This document shows, piece by piece, positions 8,762 to 18,212 of a stretch of DNA of 54,088 bases. This stretch comes from Thermofilaceae archaeon (GTDB taxonomy: Archaea; Thermoproteota; Thermoprotei; Thermofilales; Thermofilaceae), in assembly GCA_026986905.1 (NCBI GenBank), contig JALSNQ010000006.1, positions 87,634 to 141,721 of the forward strand, in the 5' to 3' direction. The notes under the pieces were generated by a model that had not been told where the DNA came from, did not search any database, and saw only the letters and a program-made list of their open reading frames with translations. The position numbers and the translations under genes were made by a program. Position 1 is the first letter of the stretch. Each line of letters begins with the position of its first letter.

Positions 8762-9241
8762 ATGGCGGAAATAAGCTGGGAGAAGCCTTCAGTGAAGGAT
8801 AAAAAGACCGTCGCCGCATTGTTCCTATACCAGTATGGCGTAAAGCCCGAGGATGTAGGCCTCGAAGACTACGATATCTCCAGGTCTAGGAAAACCGGTA
8901 GAATACGTTATCTCGGAGTTGACGGCAGAATATATGCGACGATAAGGGCCACAGACGGCTTTATAGTGCCGTTGCGCCCACTAGCGGCTAGGCTTGCAGG
9001 TGAATCGGAGTATAGGGTTGCTGTTAGCAGTGAGGCGGCCGAGTACGTTGGCAGGGGGAGAACGGTGTTTGCACGCCATGTAGTCTCTGCGGGAAATGTA
9101 ATAAGGCCGGGGGATGAAGTCGCGGTGACGGATGTAGAGGGAAAAATTGTAGCGGTAGGTAAAGCGTTGCTGCCGGGTAGAGACATGCCGACTATCATGA
9201 GGGGGAAGGCTGTTAAGACCAGGCACGGATTTCTACAGTAG
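8762..9241 (+). CDS. PUA-domain RNA-binding protein
   Basis: C-terminal PUA: GRTVFARHVVSAGNVIRPGDEVAVTDVEGKIVAVGKALLPGRDM. Confidence 0.85.
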   Translation: MAEISWEKPSVKDKKTVAALFLYQYGVKPEDVGLEDYDISRSRKTGRIRYLGVDGRIYATIRATDGFIVPLRPLAARLAGESEYRVAVSSEAAEYVGRGRTVFARHVVSAGNVIRPGDEVAVTDVEGKIVAVGKALLPGRDMPTIMRGKAVKTRHGFLQ

Positions 9242-9291
9242 ACTCGAAAAACCGTGCTTTGGAATCATTACAAAAAATGGCGTTTTGACGG

Positions 9292-9612
9292 CTACCTCCT
9301 GTATAATACTACGTATCTAAACTGGCGCCTATTCTCAATCTTCGCATTTAGCCTTTCCTTGAGTGCTCGCTCTATCTCCCTATAGTAATACTGGTTTGTG
9401 AGCCTTGCAGGAGGTCTTATCCTGGGCACGAGCCCCCTGATAATGTTTATGTCCGTTGTCTTCTTGATGTAGGAGACGTAGGCGTATCTGAGGAGTGTCC
9501 TCAGTTTTATCGAGATTTTCTTAGATTTTGTCGACTCGATAATCTTCTCAGCGATGATTACTACCTGTTCGATAAGCTTCTCTTTTTCTTTGTCAACCAT
9601 AGAAGCTGACAT
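9292..9612 (-). CDS. Hypothetical basic protein
   Basis: 106-aa ORF preceded by AT-rich promoter-like sequence; no family recognised. Confidence 0.6.
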   Translation of the reverse strand: MSASMVDKEKEKLIEQVVIIAEKIIESTKSKKISIKLRTLLRYAYVSYIKKTTDINIIRGLVPRIRPPARLTNQYYYREIERALKERLNAKIENRRQFRYVVLYRR

Positions 9613-9709
9613 GAAGTCACCCTTTTCTCGACTCCTGTAGTATTTTTATATAAAAAATATTTAAGGATAACCGTTTTTCATTTGAGTGAAATCGTTTATA
9701 GTCGATAAA

Positions 9710-10180
9710 TTATATGGCTTGCATATATTTCTGGACGATGCTTTCAACATGCTTTCTGTCCACACCGAGGGCTCTAGCTATTCTGCCGATCCTATCCTGC
9801 AACGGCGGCGAAAAATACATGTTATCCGTATAGATTAGTGCACCGTCCTCTCCAATTATTTTGAAAAGTACACCCGATTTGCCCTTTACGCGGTCCTTGT
9901 ATGCATAGACCTTTAGTATGGGCGAAGAGGCCTGTACATCCCCCTCGTAAACCTCTATGATGTACTCTCCGTGTATGAGATCGTTGAATGAGATGTTGAA
10001 TAGATCGCCGAACTCTGCGTCAAAGTCAAAGATGTCTTGTTCCTCATTGAACTCTCTCTTAGTGGTCGGGACAGGTACTAGTTCACGGTTCTTTAGAATG
10101 TAGGCGCTACCGCTCGCCTCAAGCTTTATTGTACGGGGGTCCTCCGTGTCTACATTGAATGAAAAAAGTTTGATCGACAA
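9710..10180 (-). CDS. Hypothetical beta-rich protein
   Basis: 156-aa ORF immediately downstream of the radical SAM gene; no family recognised. Confidence 0.65.
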   Translation of the reverse strand: MSIKLFSFNVDTEDPRTIKLEASGSAYILKNRELVPVPTTKREFNEEQDIFDFDAEFGDLFNISFNDLIHGEYIIEVYEGDVQASSPILKVYAYKDRVKGKSGVLFKIIGEDGALIYTDNMYFSPPLQDRIGRIARALGVDRKHVESIVQKYMQAI

Positions 10181-10190
10181 GCCGGGACAC

Positions 10191-12032
10191 CTATTCGATT
10201 ACAGGTATCCCGAACTTCTTTGAAGCAAGCACGTGGTCCTCGTATGGTATGGAGTCTATGTCGAAGAGCCCCTCATAGTGGCGTCTGTAGGGCTCACCGG
10301 ACAGCAGCTTCTTAATGTTACGCCTGTATTTTAGGTCGATGAGTTTCTGGCCCGTCATTTCCTCCCACTCCTTAATTGTGTATGAGAAGGCCTTCTGCGC
10401 TCTGTCCCTATAGAGGTCTGGTATAACGTTGAAGGAACAGAAGGGAACCTCGCGGCCGTCAGGCATCACGTAGTGGATATCGCATCTCATAACCCTAGCT
10501 ACGTCGTGGTTGTAGAGATCCTGGAAGTGCATCATCCCTAGGAATAATGAGTTATAGTGGAACTCGCCCAGCGAGCTGTAGTCGTGGCGTACAAACACCT
10601 TGTAGAGGAGCCTCATTATCCTCTTACCTTCACGGAGCCTCTTCGGGGCCTTGCTCACGTCAACGAACTTCCTAAGTTTCACCAGGACATCGAGGAAGAC
10701 CAGGTACTTGTTCTTCCCCTTCTCCAGCTCATCTGCCTTCTCGTCTAGGAATTTCAGCAAACCGTCGACGTCTATAAACCTTGTGATAGGTATTATTTCT
10801 CCGTTCTCCTGCCAGACGTAAGTTGCCGCGCCGCAGGCGAAATGCGTTGTGAATGCTATCTTCGGCTCCCCCGTGACAGCCTCTATGAACCTTGAAATGG
10901 GTACAACGCTAGGCACCGGGTACCAGTCGTAGCGTGATATCTGCCCCTCAGTCTCCTTCTCTATCTCTATTATCACATCGGGGATGGTTACGCGCTCCTT
11001 ATCTCTCTCCTTTCTAGGCATCCTTCCGGTTATTGAAACAGGCTGTATGTTCACTCCCCTTACGATATCGTTGTGTTTTAGCCCGAATTTTACTATCTTT
11101 CCTACCTCGTGGAGGTTGTAGTTCTTTATCACCGTTGGGACGAGGACTACTCCCAGCCCTGCCTTACGGAGGTTGTCGAGGGTGTACGGTACTTCCCAGT
11201 GGTTTTTGGGGTTAGTGTAGGGGGTTACGCCGTCAAAGCTCATGTAGAGCACATTGGTGCCAGCCTCCCTCAAGCGGCGGGCAAGGTCTGCATCGAAGGC
11301 GAGCTTTATCCCGGTGGTGTTCACCTGGACGTGCGTGTAGCCCTCTTCCTTAGCTATCCTGACTATGTCGACGAGGTCGTCGCGCAGGGTTGGCTCGCCG
11401 CCGGTTATCTGGAGTGCTATCGCGGGCTGGGGTCGGAGGCGCCTGGCTTGGCGTAGCATGTAGCGTATATGTTCGAGTGTAGGCTCGTATATGTAGCCGG
11501 CGCGTGAAGCGAAGAAGAAGCAGTAGAAGCAGCTCAGGTCGCACCTATTTGTCACGACAATGTTTATGAGTGCTGGGTGCGACTTGTGGCGGGGACACAG
11601 GCCGCAGTTGTAGGGACAAGGGGCTACTAGGGGTACATGCGTGTTAAGATTACCTCTACCGTCATGCTGATGCCTACGGAACCGCTCATACATTTCGTAG
11701 TCTCCGAAGTAGAGCTCCTCTATTTCGCCGTGCTCCGGGCACACCTTTCTAATCCATACTTTGCCGTCCCGCTTGAACACCACGGCTCTTAGGAGCGAGT
11801 TGCAGTAGGGACAGGCGGAGAGCGTGTATGTTATTAGTTCTTCTCCCTCCCTTAACTCAGGCCTTGTTTTTAGGTAGAGGTTGTAGTCTTTCCCGAGCTT
11901 CGGCATGAGGAGGGGCCTTACCTTGTCCGCTATTCTCGCGAAGTCTTCGGCGCTGGCGTTTCTGAGCTTCTTATAGTCGACCCTTACCTCGCCGTTCTCC
12001 TTTAGATCTAGGAAGAGCTTGCTCTCTAACAT
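10191..12032 (-). CDS. Radical SAM protein, tetraether lipid synthase (Tes/MJ0619)-like
   Basis: CDLSCFYCFF radical-SAM motif, N-terminal CPYCNSLL...CPEHG module, CPYNCGLCPRHKSHPALINIVVTNRC. Confidence 0.85.
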   Translation of the reverse strand: MLESKLFLDLKENGEVRVDYKKLRNASAEDFARIADKVRPLLMPKLGKDYNLYLKTRPELREGEELITYTLSACPYCNSLLRAVVFKRDGKVWIRKVCPEHGEIEELYFGDYEMYERFRRHQHDGRGNLNTHVPLVAPCPYNCGLCPRHKSHPALINIVVTNRCDLSCFYCFFFASRAGYIYEPTLEHIRYMLRQARRLRPQPAIALQITGGEPTLRDDLVDIVRIAKEEGYTHVQVNTTGIKLAFDADLARRLREAGTNVLYMSFDGVTPYTNPKNHWEVPYTLDNLRKAGLGVVLVPTVIKNYNLHEVGKIVKFGLKHNDIVRGVNIQPVSITGRMPRKERDKERVTIPDVIIEIEKETEGQISRYDWYPVPSVVPISRFIEAVTGEPKIAFTTHFACGAATYVWQENGEIIPITRFIDVDGLLKFLDEKADELEKGKNKYLVFLDVLVKLRKFVDVSKAPKRLREGKRIMRLLYKVFVRHDYSSLGEFHYNSLFLGMMHFQDLYNHDVARVMRCDIHYVMPDGREVPFCSFNVIPDLYRDRAQKAFSYTIKEWEEMTGQKLIDLKYRRNIKKLLSGEPYRRHYEGLFDIDSIPYEDHVLASKKFGIPVIE

Positions 12033-12099
12033 GACACATCAATATGGTGTTTGGTAAGGGAATTTTTATATGTATAAGTAGAAGGTTTTGAACTTTGTA

Positions 12100-12684
12100 C
12101 TAGAATCGTGTGTCTGTAAAGATAACCTCGAGTTCTCTGGAGGGGAGCACAACGACGCTGTTCTTCAGGTAGTCCACCAGCCTGGACAATAATCTTTCCT
12201 CCCCGGCTGTAAGCCTTATCTCGCCGTGTCTTCTCATAAGTTCTATCTCGGATAGAATGTTCTGCGCCCTCAGAATATACTTTGCACGCTCAGAGTCTAT
12301 CTTCCCCCTAATAATCTTATATTCACGCTCACCCATCTCCCCGTTGACGAGTTTCTCGTTCGCTAGTAGGAGTTCCTCATGCAGGCTTCTAACGCGCCTT
12401 ACAATGGATTTCAGTTCACGGAACAACTCGCTCAACCTCCTGGAATCCTCCACCTTGAGGATAAGATTGCCGCCTTCTACTACCACTTTACCGGGGTCTA
12501 TGCTTATCCTTCCGCCGCCGGGAACCTTCACTATGAGCTTGATGGGTTTCTTGCTCTTCTTTGAGACGTAGATTTTCCAGATCTTCCCTACGAGGCGCCC
12601 CCTTGGAGTGTATATTTCTCTGTCAATAAGTTTTTCCAGGAATCTCTTGTTACCCCTGATGTCGGCTAGGAGTAGCCTCTCCAC
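12100..12684 (-). CDS. PRC-barrel-like plus coiled-coil protein (CdvA-like architecture)
   Basis: N-terminal IDREIYTPRGRLVGKIWKIYVSKKSKKPIKLIVKV followed by a long helical segment. Confidence 0.5.
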   Translation of the reverse strand: MERLLLADIRGNKRFLEKLIDREIYTPRGRLVGKIWKIYVSKKSKKPIKLIVKVPGGGRISIDPGKVVVEGGNLILKVEDSRRLSELFRELKSIVRRVRSLHEELLLANEKLVNGEMGEREYKIIRGKIDSERAKYILRAQNILSEIELMRRHGEIRLTAGEERLLSRLVDYLKNSVVVLPSRELEVIFTDTRF

Positions 12685-12851
12685 TGTCTACACCACTATT
12701 AGTGTGGCAGTTGATAGGAGATATCACCTAGTTCACGGCCTTCTCCACGTAGTCGAGCTGTATAGTGGAGGTATTACATATGACTACTCGGCCGCACAGG
12801 CGACAGTAAGAGTTATCCGGGGCCGCATTAAACTAGTTTTAGCCTGCTAAG

Positions 12852-13946
12852 GTGTGCTACATGGATGGTACAACCTACGATCTCATCGTTACCATGATAG
12901 TATTGATGCTCTTCGCCTATCTTTCACGGGAACTCGAGGTTATGAGAGCTATCAGCGAGATAGAAGGATATCTTGCACTTTTCAAGCAGAGCAGGGATAC
13001 AGCATTCCAGGCTCTGCTACGCAGCCTAGGAAGGTTCTCGAGCCTCGACAGAAAAATGGTCGAAGAAAAGGCTTCACAGCTAATCGAGATAGCGGTCATT
13101 TTCCCCGTTAACCTTGACCCCTACGGCATTGTGGAGAAGATTAGGCACGTGTTACGCGTAGAGGAGAAGGAGGTTGAAGAGGAGGTCTCAAGCATAGCCT
13201 CGCGGGGAAACCGTGTAGATGTCCAGAACTTAACGAACCTCGTTGAAGCCGTTAGGGCGCTAAACTACCTCTACAAGCTCGTAAACCACTACTACCTCAT
13301 TGCCAGGAAGTTTAAGAGCCTCTGGCTCATCCTCCAGCTCAACGCCCTTCTACCCTTCCTTTCAGAGGAGTTCAAAGCGTTGGAAGGCGCGGTGAAGGCC
13401 TTTAAGAACGGCTTGCCTATAGGCGACTCCGCAGGGCCATACGTCGCTGCAAAGCTCGCCAGAATTCTTGGTGCGAAGCGCCGCTACGAGCCCGTACCTG
13501 ACACCGAGGTTTTCTACGCGGAAATGGGGGGTAGGCGTATCTACCTCGCAAAGGCGAAGGGGCCCGGGGGGACCGTGGGAAGGCTTGACGAGGCCTTGGA
13601 ATGGATAACTGGTAGGGACGACGTGTCCTTAATAGTATCTGTTGATGCCGCGTTGAAGCTTGAGGGAGAGGAAACGGGCCTTATATCCCATGGATTTGGC
13701 GTTGCCATGGGCGGCGTAGGCGTCGAAAGGTTCCGTATAGAGGAGATAGCGACGAAGAAGAAGATCCCCCTTTACGCGGTTTTAATAAAGATGTCGGAGT
13801 GGGAGGCGAGCTCTATTATGGGGGAGAAGGTCTACAAGGCCGCCGATAAAGCCGTAGAAGTCGTGAAACAAGTATTGGAGCATAAAGTGAAGCCGGGGAC
13901 GGCCGCCGTAGTACTCGGCGTCGGTAATACGATAGGGGTGCCTTGA
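12852..13946 (+). CDS. DUF1512-like membrane-anchored protein
   Basis: N-terminal hydrophobic anchor; GPYVAAKLARILGAKRRYEPVPDTEVFYAEMGGRRIYLAKAKGPGGTVGRLDEALEWI. Confidence 0.75.
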   Translation: MCYMDGTTYDLIVTMIVLMLFAYLSRELEVMRAISEIEGYLALFKQSRDTAFQALLRSLGRFSSLDRKMVEEKASQLIEIAVIFPVNLDPYGIVEKIRHVLRVEEKEVEEEVSSIASRGNRVDVQNLTNLVEAVRALNYLYKLVNHYYLIARKFKSLWLILQLNALLPFLSEEFKALEGAVKAFKNGLPIGDSAGPYVAAKLARILGAKRRYEPVPDTEVFYAEMGGRRIYLAKAKGPGGTVGRLDEALEWITGRDDVSLIVSVDAALKLEGEETGLISHGFGVAMGGVGVERFRIEEIATKKKIPLYAVLIKMSEWEASSIMGEKVYKAADKAVEVVKQVLEHKVKPGTAAVVLGVGNTIGVP

Positions 13947-13947
13947 A

Positions 13948-14403
13948 ATGGGGGAGAACATAGTCGGGTCGCTTAAGAAGAAGTGGCTGCCGGTCTACGG
14001 CGTGCTGGCTGCGGCTACCGGGGTTTTGCTCGTGGGCCTTATGTACCTATACGCCAAGACGGGCGCCAATGACTATTCTATGGCGGCCATGGTGGACTCG
14101 CTATTTCTGCTCTATATTCTCTGGTCCATCTACAAGCTCGCAAAGCTCGAGTTTAAGCCTAGAAAGGTGGTTACACTCGTGAGATGTGAGAAATGCGGCT
14201 ACAGTGAGGAGAGGGATTACGCGCGCGGTGATTATTTGTTCAAAGTTAAAGGACAGTGCCCCAAGTGTGGAGCACCGTTACTCGTGGCCGGCATATATGT
14301 TAAAGAAGCTGGGGAGGAAGAACCCGACTTTACACCTCTTCCCTTGCCCACGGGACTGGCAACATTTATAACTACTTTCTCGGGGTTGAAGAGGGGTGAC
14401 TAG
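13948..14403 (+). CDS. Membrane protein with cytosolic zinc ribbon
   Basis: Two TM segments then VRCEKCGYSEERDYARGDYLFKVKGQCPKCGAPLLVAGIYV. Confidence 0.75.
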   Translation: MGENIVGSLKKKWLPVYGVLAAATGVLLVGLMYLYAKTGANDYSMAAMVDSLFLLYILWSIYKLAKLEFKPRKVVTLVRCEKCGYSEERDYARGDYLFKVKGQCPKCGAPLLVAGIYVKEAGEEEPDFTPLPLPTGLATFITTFSGLKRGD

Positions 14404-14406
14404 AGG

Positions 14407-14583
14407 GTGGCATATGTCCCGAAGACGCTCGTAATAGGGCGCTGTGTGCGCTGCGGCAAGAAGCTATACCGGGGAGACGAGGTCTATTACTGCCCTCACT
14501 GCGAGGTCTACTACTGTGCTACGTGCGCGAAGAAGGTGTTCTACAAGTGCCCCATCTGCGGTAAGGAGCTCCAGAAGCGTTAA
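14407..14583 (+). CDS. Small 58-aa treble-clef/B-box-like zinc protein
   Basis: GTG start: VAYVPKTLVIGRCVRCGKKLYRGDEVYYCPHCEVYYCATCAKKVFYKCPICGKELQKR; absent from ORF track. Confidence 0.75.
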   Translation: MAYVPKTLVIGRCVRCGKKLYRGDEVYYCPHCEVYYCATCAKKVFYKCPICGKELQKR

Positions 14584-16376
14584 GAGACGTTTCTGAGCTT
14601 TAAGGTATACTCCGCTAAGGGGCACTTATCATTGCATATGCCGCAGGAAAGGCATTTGCTTTCATCAACATATATTCCCCCGTCGTCCCGCCTCTTTATC
14701 GCGCCAGCGGGACACCAGTTTGCGCATTCAAGGCATTCAGCACAGAAGAATGCACGTATAGCGGCTTTGACGACGTTCTCCTCGCCGCATGGACCTTTTA
14801 CCTCCATGTTTTCTACGCTGGCGCCGCTACACGCGGTGGATACTATATTCTTTAGCCTCTCGTCGCTAGGCTTCAGCCGGGGCTTCTCTACGAGGATTCT
14901 CAACTTTTCTCCTCTACGTTCGCTGGAGACGCCGGCTCCACGTTTCTCCTCATACCACCGCTCCCTGCGCCCCAGGAGTCTTAAAATATCTCTAGGAGGG
15001 TTAATCCACCTCCACAAGCCATATGTTACCCACTCCTCGGGGTAACCCCTATCTTCAGCGTATTTCTTTAAAAGCAGCTGCCACTCATTATATAGGCCGG
15101 GCGCGACCCTCGCGGCCATCTCGAATTCTCCCATCTCGACGGCTGGACAGAGCCAGCACCCAAGCCTATCAAACCCCTCGTAGTAGAGACTGTTAGGCAA
15201 AAGCTTTCTCCAGAAAATGTATAGCCAGATATCGAGGGCCGTCCATTCGTGGATCGGCGAGGCCGCAACCCCCTGTGGAAACCACTTGTTGCGCCAAATC
15301 CTAGGGGACAGGGCACGTGTGGACGACTCGTACTTCCTCTGCCCCACGAGACCTATTGCGCCGGAAGGATACAGCCTCTTAAGCAACCTAGCTGTGGGTG
15401 CGAATTTGGTCACCTTGCAGCACCATCTAAAATCCCGAGCCGGGGGACCCATGGATTCGAACCCCTTCCAGAAGCTTTGGCCGGCATCCGCGATCTCGAG
15501 ATCAATGTTCATCCATTCTGCAATTCGTCTTACGTATTCGACTGTCTGGGGAAACTCTATGCCCGTATTATTAAATATAGCCTTCACGTGCCCCAGGGCT
15601 TTGACTGCGAGGTGAAGCGTTACGAGACTATCCTTCCCCCCTGAGAATGAAACGTAGACTGGAAGCCCATATTTCTCCTTTACTCTACGTATAAACTCTA
15701 TAGCCTCCCTCTCCTTCTCCTCCAGGGCTTCCCTGTTTTCATCCACAACCTCCCGCCAAGAAGGATCCTCCTCCATAAAACCTCGGGGCCTACGGCGCCA
15801 GCTCTTTAACACGTATATCCTGTTTTTCCTTATCTTCACCCCGACACCGTAGAAGAGGCCATTCTTGGTGCCCAGCGCGATATATTCATCTGTTCCTTCT
15901 GGAAGGTTGTGTTCAGCAAGGTCGTCGAGGTGTATGGTATAGCCTCTCGCGAGCCTCGGTAAGGCGATTCGTGCAAAGTATCCATGCCCCTCCTCGACCA
16001 TTCTCTCCGCCAATATGTAGAGAGGGCGGAATTTCCACCGTCTCTCCGCGAGATCATATATTATATGGCCCACTACTTGGCCGTCCAGTATTATCTCCTC
16101 GCCATAGTCAGGGTACTGCACCTTATTGCCCAGCACAACTTTTCTCCACGGGATCAGTCCGCTCTTCGGGCCGAGATACTTGGCAACTACTTCACGGGTA
16201 AACTTGTAATATTTTCCTATAATTGGTCTGGCATCACGCGGCGGTGTGGCGTGAACCTGTATAGCTGTTGCACTGTCTTTTTCCCTTATGAGTGGGACGT
16301 TCGCATTGACGTCCCACCAAAGCTTGGCAGAAACCCTCTTGAGCACGCTGTAAACTTCTCTGCCCTTACGCATCAT
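14580..16376 (-). CDS. PAPS-reductase-family (PP-loop) protein with C-terminal ferredoxin domain
   Basis: VYVSFSGGKDSLVTLHLA PP-loop, FRWCCKVTKFAP, CWLCP, and CAECLECANWCPAGAI...CLSCGICNDKCPLAEY. Confidence 0.85.
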   Translation of the reverse strand: MMRKGREVYSVLKRVSAKLWWDVNANVPLIREKDSATAIQVHATPPRDARPIIGKYYKFTREVVAKYLGPKSGLIPWRKVVLGNKVQYPDYGEEIILDGQVVGHIIYDLAERRWKFRPLYILAERMVEEGHGYFARIALPRLARGYTIHLDDLAEHNLPEGTDEYIALGTKNGLFYGVGVKIRKNRIYVLKSWRRRPRGFMEEDPSWREVVDENREALEEKEREAIEFIRRVKEKYGLPVYVSFSGGKDSLVTLHLAVKALGHVKAIFNNTGIEFPQTVEYVRRIAEWMNIDLEIADAGQSFWKGFESMGPPARDFRWCCKVTKFAPTARLLKRLYPSGAIGLVGQRKYESSTRALSPRIWRNKWFPQGVAASPIHEWTALDIWLYIFWRKLLPNSLYYEGFDRLGCWLCPAVEMGEFEMAARVAPGLYNEWQLLLKKYAEDRGYPEEWVTYGLWRWINPPRDILRLLGRRERWYEEKRGAGVSSERRGEKLRILVEKPRLKPSDERLKNIVSTACSGASVENMEVKGPCGEENVVKAAIRAFFCAECLECANWCPAGAIKRRDDGGIYVDESKCLSCGICNDKCPLAEYTLKLRNVS

Positions 16377-16441
16377 TCCACCTGGCTATTTTACATGATA
16401 CCACTATATTGGCCTGAACAAACCTGTATTACGGTGGTCAT

Positions 16442-16582
16442 ATGAAGGTAGCGTTTCCGGAGTATATGGCATATATGAGTGGAGGGAATATCGGCTTGGT
16501 GACCGCCGCTTTAGTCATGATTATATTATCGTTAAAATTAAGAAGTAAAAGAAGAATAATCAAAGTAAAAATAGTTGTTTAA
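16442..16582 (+). CDS. Possible 46-aa single-TM protein
   Basis: MKVAFPEYMAYMSGGNIGLVTAALVMIILSLKLRSKRRIIKVKIVV; TM then basic tail; absent from ORF track. Confidence 0.35.
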   Translation: MKVAFPEYMAYMSGGNIGLVTAALVMIILSLKLRSKRRIIKVKIVV

Positions 16583-16664
16583 AAATCATAATATGTTATG
16601 TTACGTGATTTATTGAAAAGAAGGCTTTATTTGCACTGTATGGATTAGAGTCCGGGAGCTTTAG

Positions 16665-18212
16665 ATGGAGAAGTATAGGGGCTTATCGCCAGCCGAGTTT
16701 TTCCATAGGAATAGGGAGATGGCCGGGTTCTCTAACCCGGTCAGGGCGCTATACCAGACGGTACGCGAGCTCGTCGAAAACGCACTAGACGCCACCGAGA
16801 CACACGGCATACTGCCCGAGATTAGGGTTGAAATAAAGCTTGACGAGGAACGGGACAATCTAGTGCATGTAACCGTCGCCGACAACGGCATAGGCATACC
16901 TTTAACCGAAGTGCCTAACGTGTTTGGCAGAGTATTCTACGGCTCCAAGTACGTCATTAGGCAGACTAGGGGGACGTTCGGGCTTGGAGGCAAGATGGCG
17001 GTTCTCCACGCGCAGATAACCACTGCGCGGCCTATATACGTGAAGAGTTCTACCGAGGAGGAAAGCGTTGTACATGAATACAAGCTCTACATAGATATCG
17101 GGAAAAACATCCCCCACATCGTGAGCCTTAAGCTCCGGAGAAAGGGGAGAAGGTGGCACGGCACAGTTGTCAGCATTGTCACCGAGGGTGCATGGAGCCT
17201 CGCAAGGAGGAGAATAGATGAGTATATACGGCGTACGGCGCTAATAGCGCCATACGCGACCATAGTGTATAGAACCCCTGAGGGAGAAGTCGTATATGAG
17301 AGGGCTTCCAAGAAGCTGCCTCCGCCGCCTCAGATAGGTAAGCACCACCCCAGGGGCGTTGATATAGAGATCCTTAAGACGCTGATACGCAGCCTGGGGG
17401 AAGACATGCCGCTGAAGGATTTTCTCCGCAAGTATTTTGAAGGCGTGGGGGAGAAGAGTGCAGTGGACTTTCTTACTTGGGCTGGCTTTGACCCCTCGAC
17501 GCCTGTCAGGAGTCTCAGGATATCCGATCTTGAGAAGCTCGCCAGTGCGATGAAGAAATATGGTAAATGGCGTAGACCGAGGCCTATAACTCTTTCACCG
17601 CTGGGCGCGGATCTTCTTAAGGAAGGTGCAAAGAGAATACTTGAGCCGGAATTCGTGGAAGCTGTTACGAGGCCGCCGGCCTCGTATGGTGGGCACCCCT
17701 TCATAGTGGAGGCCGCGATAGCGTATGGAGGAAAGATAGAGCCTCAGAACTCGCCCCTCCTACTCCGCTTCGCTAACAGGATGCCTCTACTATATGATGA
17801 GGGAGCCGATGTGTCGCGTAAAATAGTCGACTCTATAGACTGGAACATCTATAAGGTGAAGTTCCCGGCACCCATTGCCGTCATCACACACGTGTGCTCC
17901 ACAAAGCTTCCGTTCAAGAGTGTTGGGAAGGAGGCTATCGCGGATGTTCCGGAGGTTGAGAAGGAGCTTGAAATAGCAATTCGTGAGGTTGCGAGGAAGC
18001 TGAGGCTGTATCTTTCCCGCATGGAGAGGCTTCACGAAGTTAAGAGGAAGGAGATTACAATCAGGAAGTACATCCCGGAGGTTTCGCGGTCAATAGCATA
18101 CGTGGCTGGTGTTGACGAGAAATTGCTGGAAAGGAAGCTTGTAGAGATTCTTGAGAAGGAGATTAAGAAGAGAGGTGTAGCTGTAAATGCCCCGGTCCCG
18201 CAGGCAGCGTAA
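16665..18212 (+). CDS. top6B: DNA topoisomerase VI subunit B
   Basis: GHKL ATPase: RELVENALDATE, VADNGIGIP, GTFGLGGKMA. Confidence 0.95.
   Translation: MEKYRGLSPAEFFHRNREMAGFSNPVRALYQTVRELVENALDATETHGILPEIRVEIKLDEERDNLVHVTVADNGIGIPLTEVPNVFGRVFYGSKYVIRQTRGTFGLGGKMAVLHAQITTARPIYVKSSTEEESVVHEYKLYIDIGKNIPHIVSLKLRRKGRRWHGTVVSIVTEGAWSLARRRIDEYIRRTALIAPYATIVYRTPEGEVVYERASKKLPPPPQIGKHHPRGVDIEILKTLIRSLGEDMPLKDFLRKYFEGVGEKSAVDFLTWAGFDPSTPVRSLRISDLEKLASAMKKYGKWRRPRPITLSPLGADLLKEGAKRILEPEFVEAVTRPPASYGGHPFIVEAAIAYGGKIEPQNSPLLLRFANRMPLLYDEGADVSRKIVDSIDWNIYKVKFPAPIAVITHVCSTKLPFKSVGKEAIADVPEVEKELEIAIREVARKLRLYLSRMERLHEVKRKEITIRKYIPEVSRSIAYVAGVDEKLLERKLVEILEKEIKKRGVAVNAPVPQAA

Noticed and set aside
12703-12850. 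Small ORF VAVDRRYHLVHGLLHVVELYSGGITYDYSAAQATVRVIRGRIKLVLAC
   Set aside because: Could be coding, but no recognised family and only 48 aa; insufficient support.
15453-15467. T-arm-like string GGATTCGAACCCC, considered as a possible missing tRNA 3' half
   Set aside because: Lies inside the PAPS-reductase-like CDS (FWKGFESMGPPARDF) and lacks a matching acceptor strand or stem.
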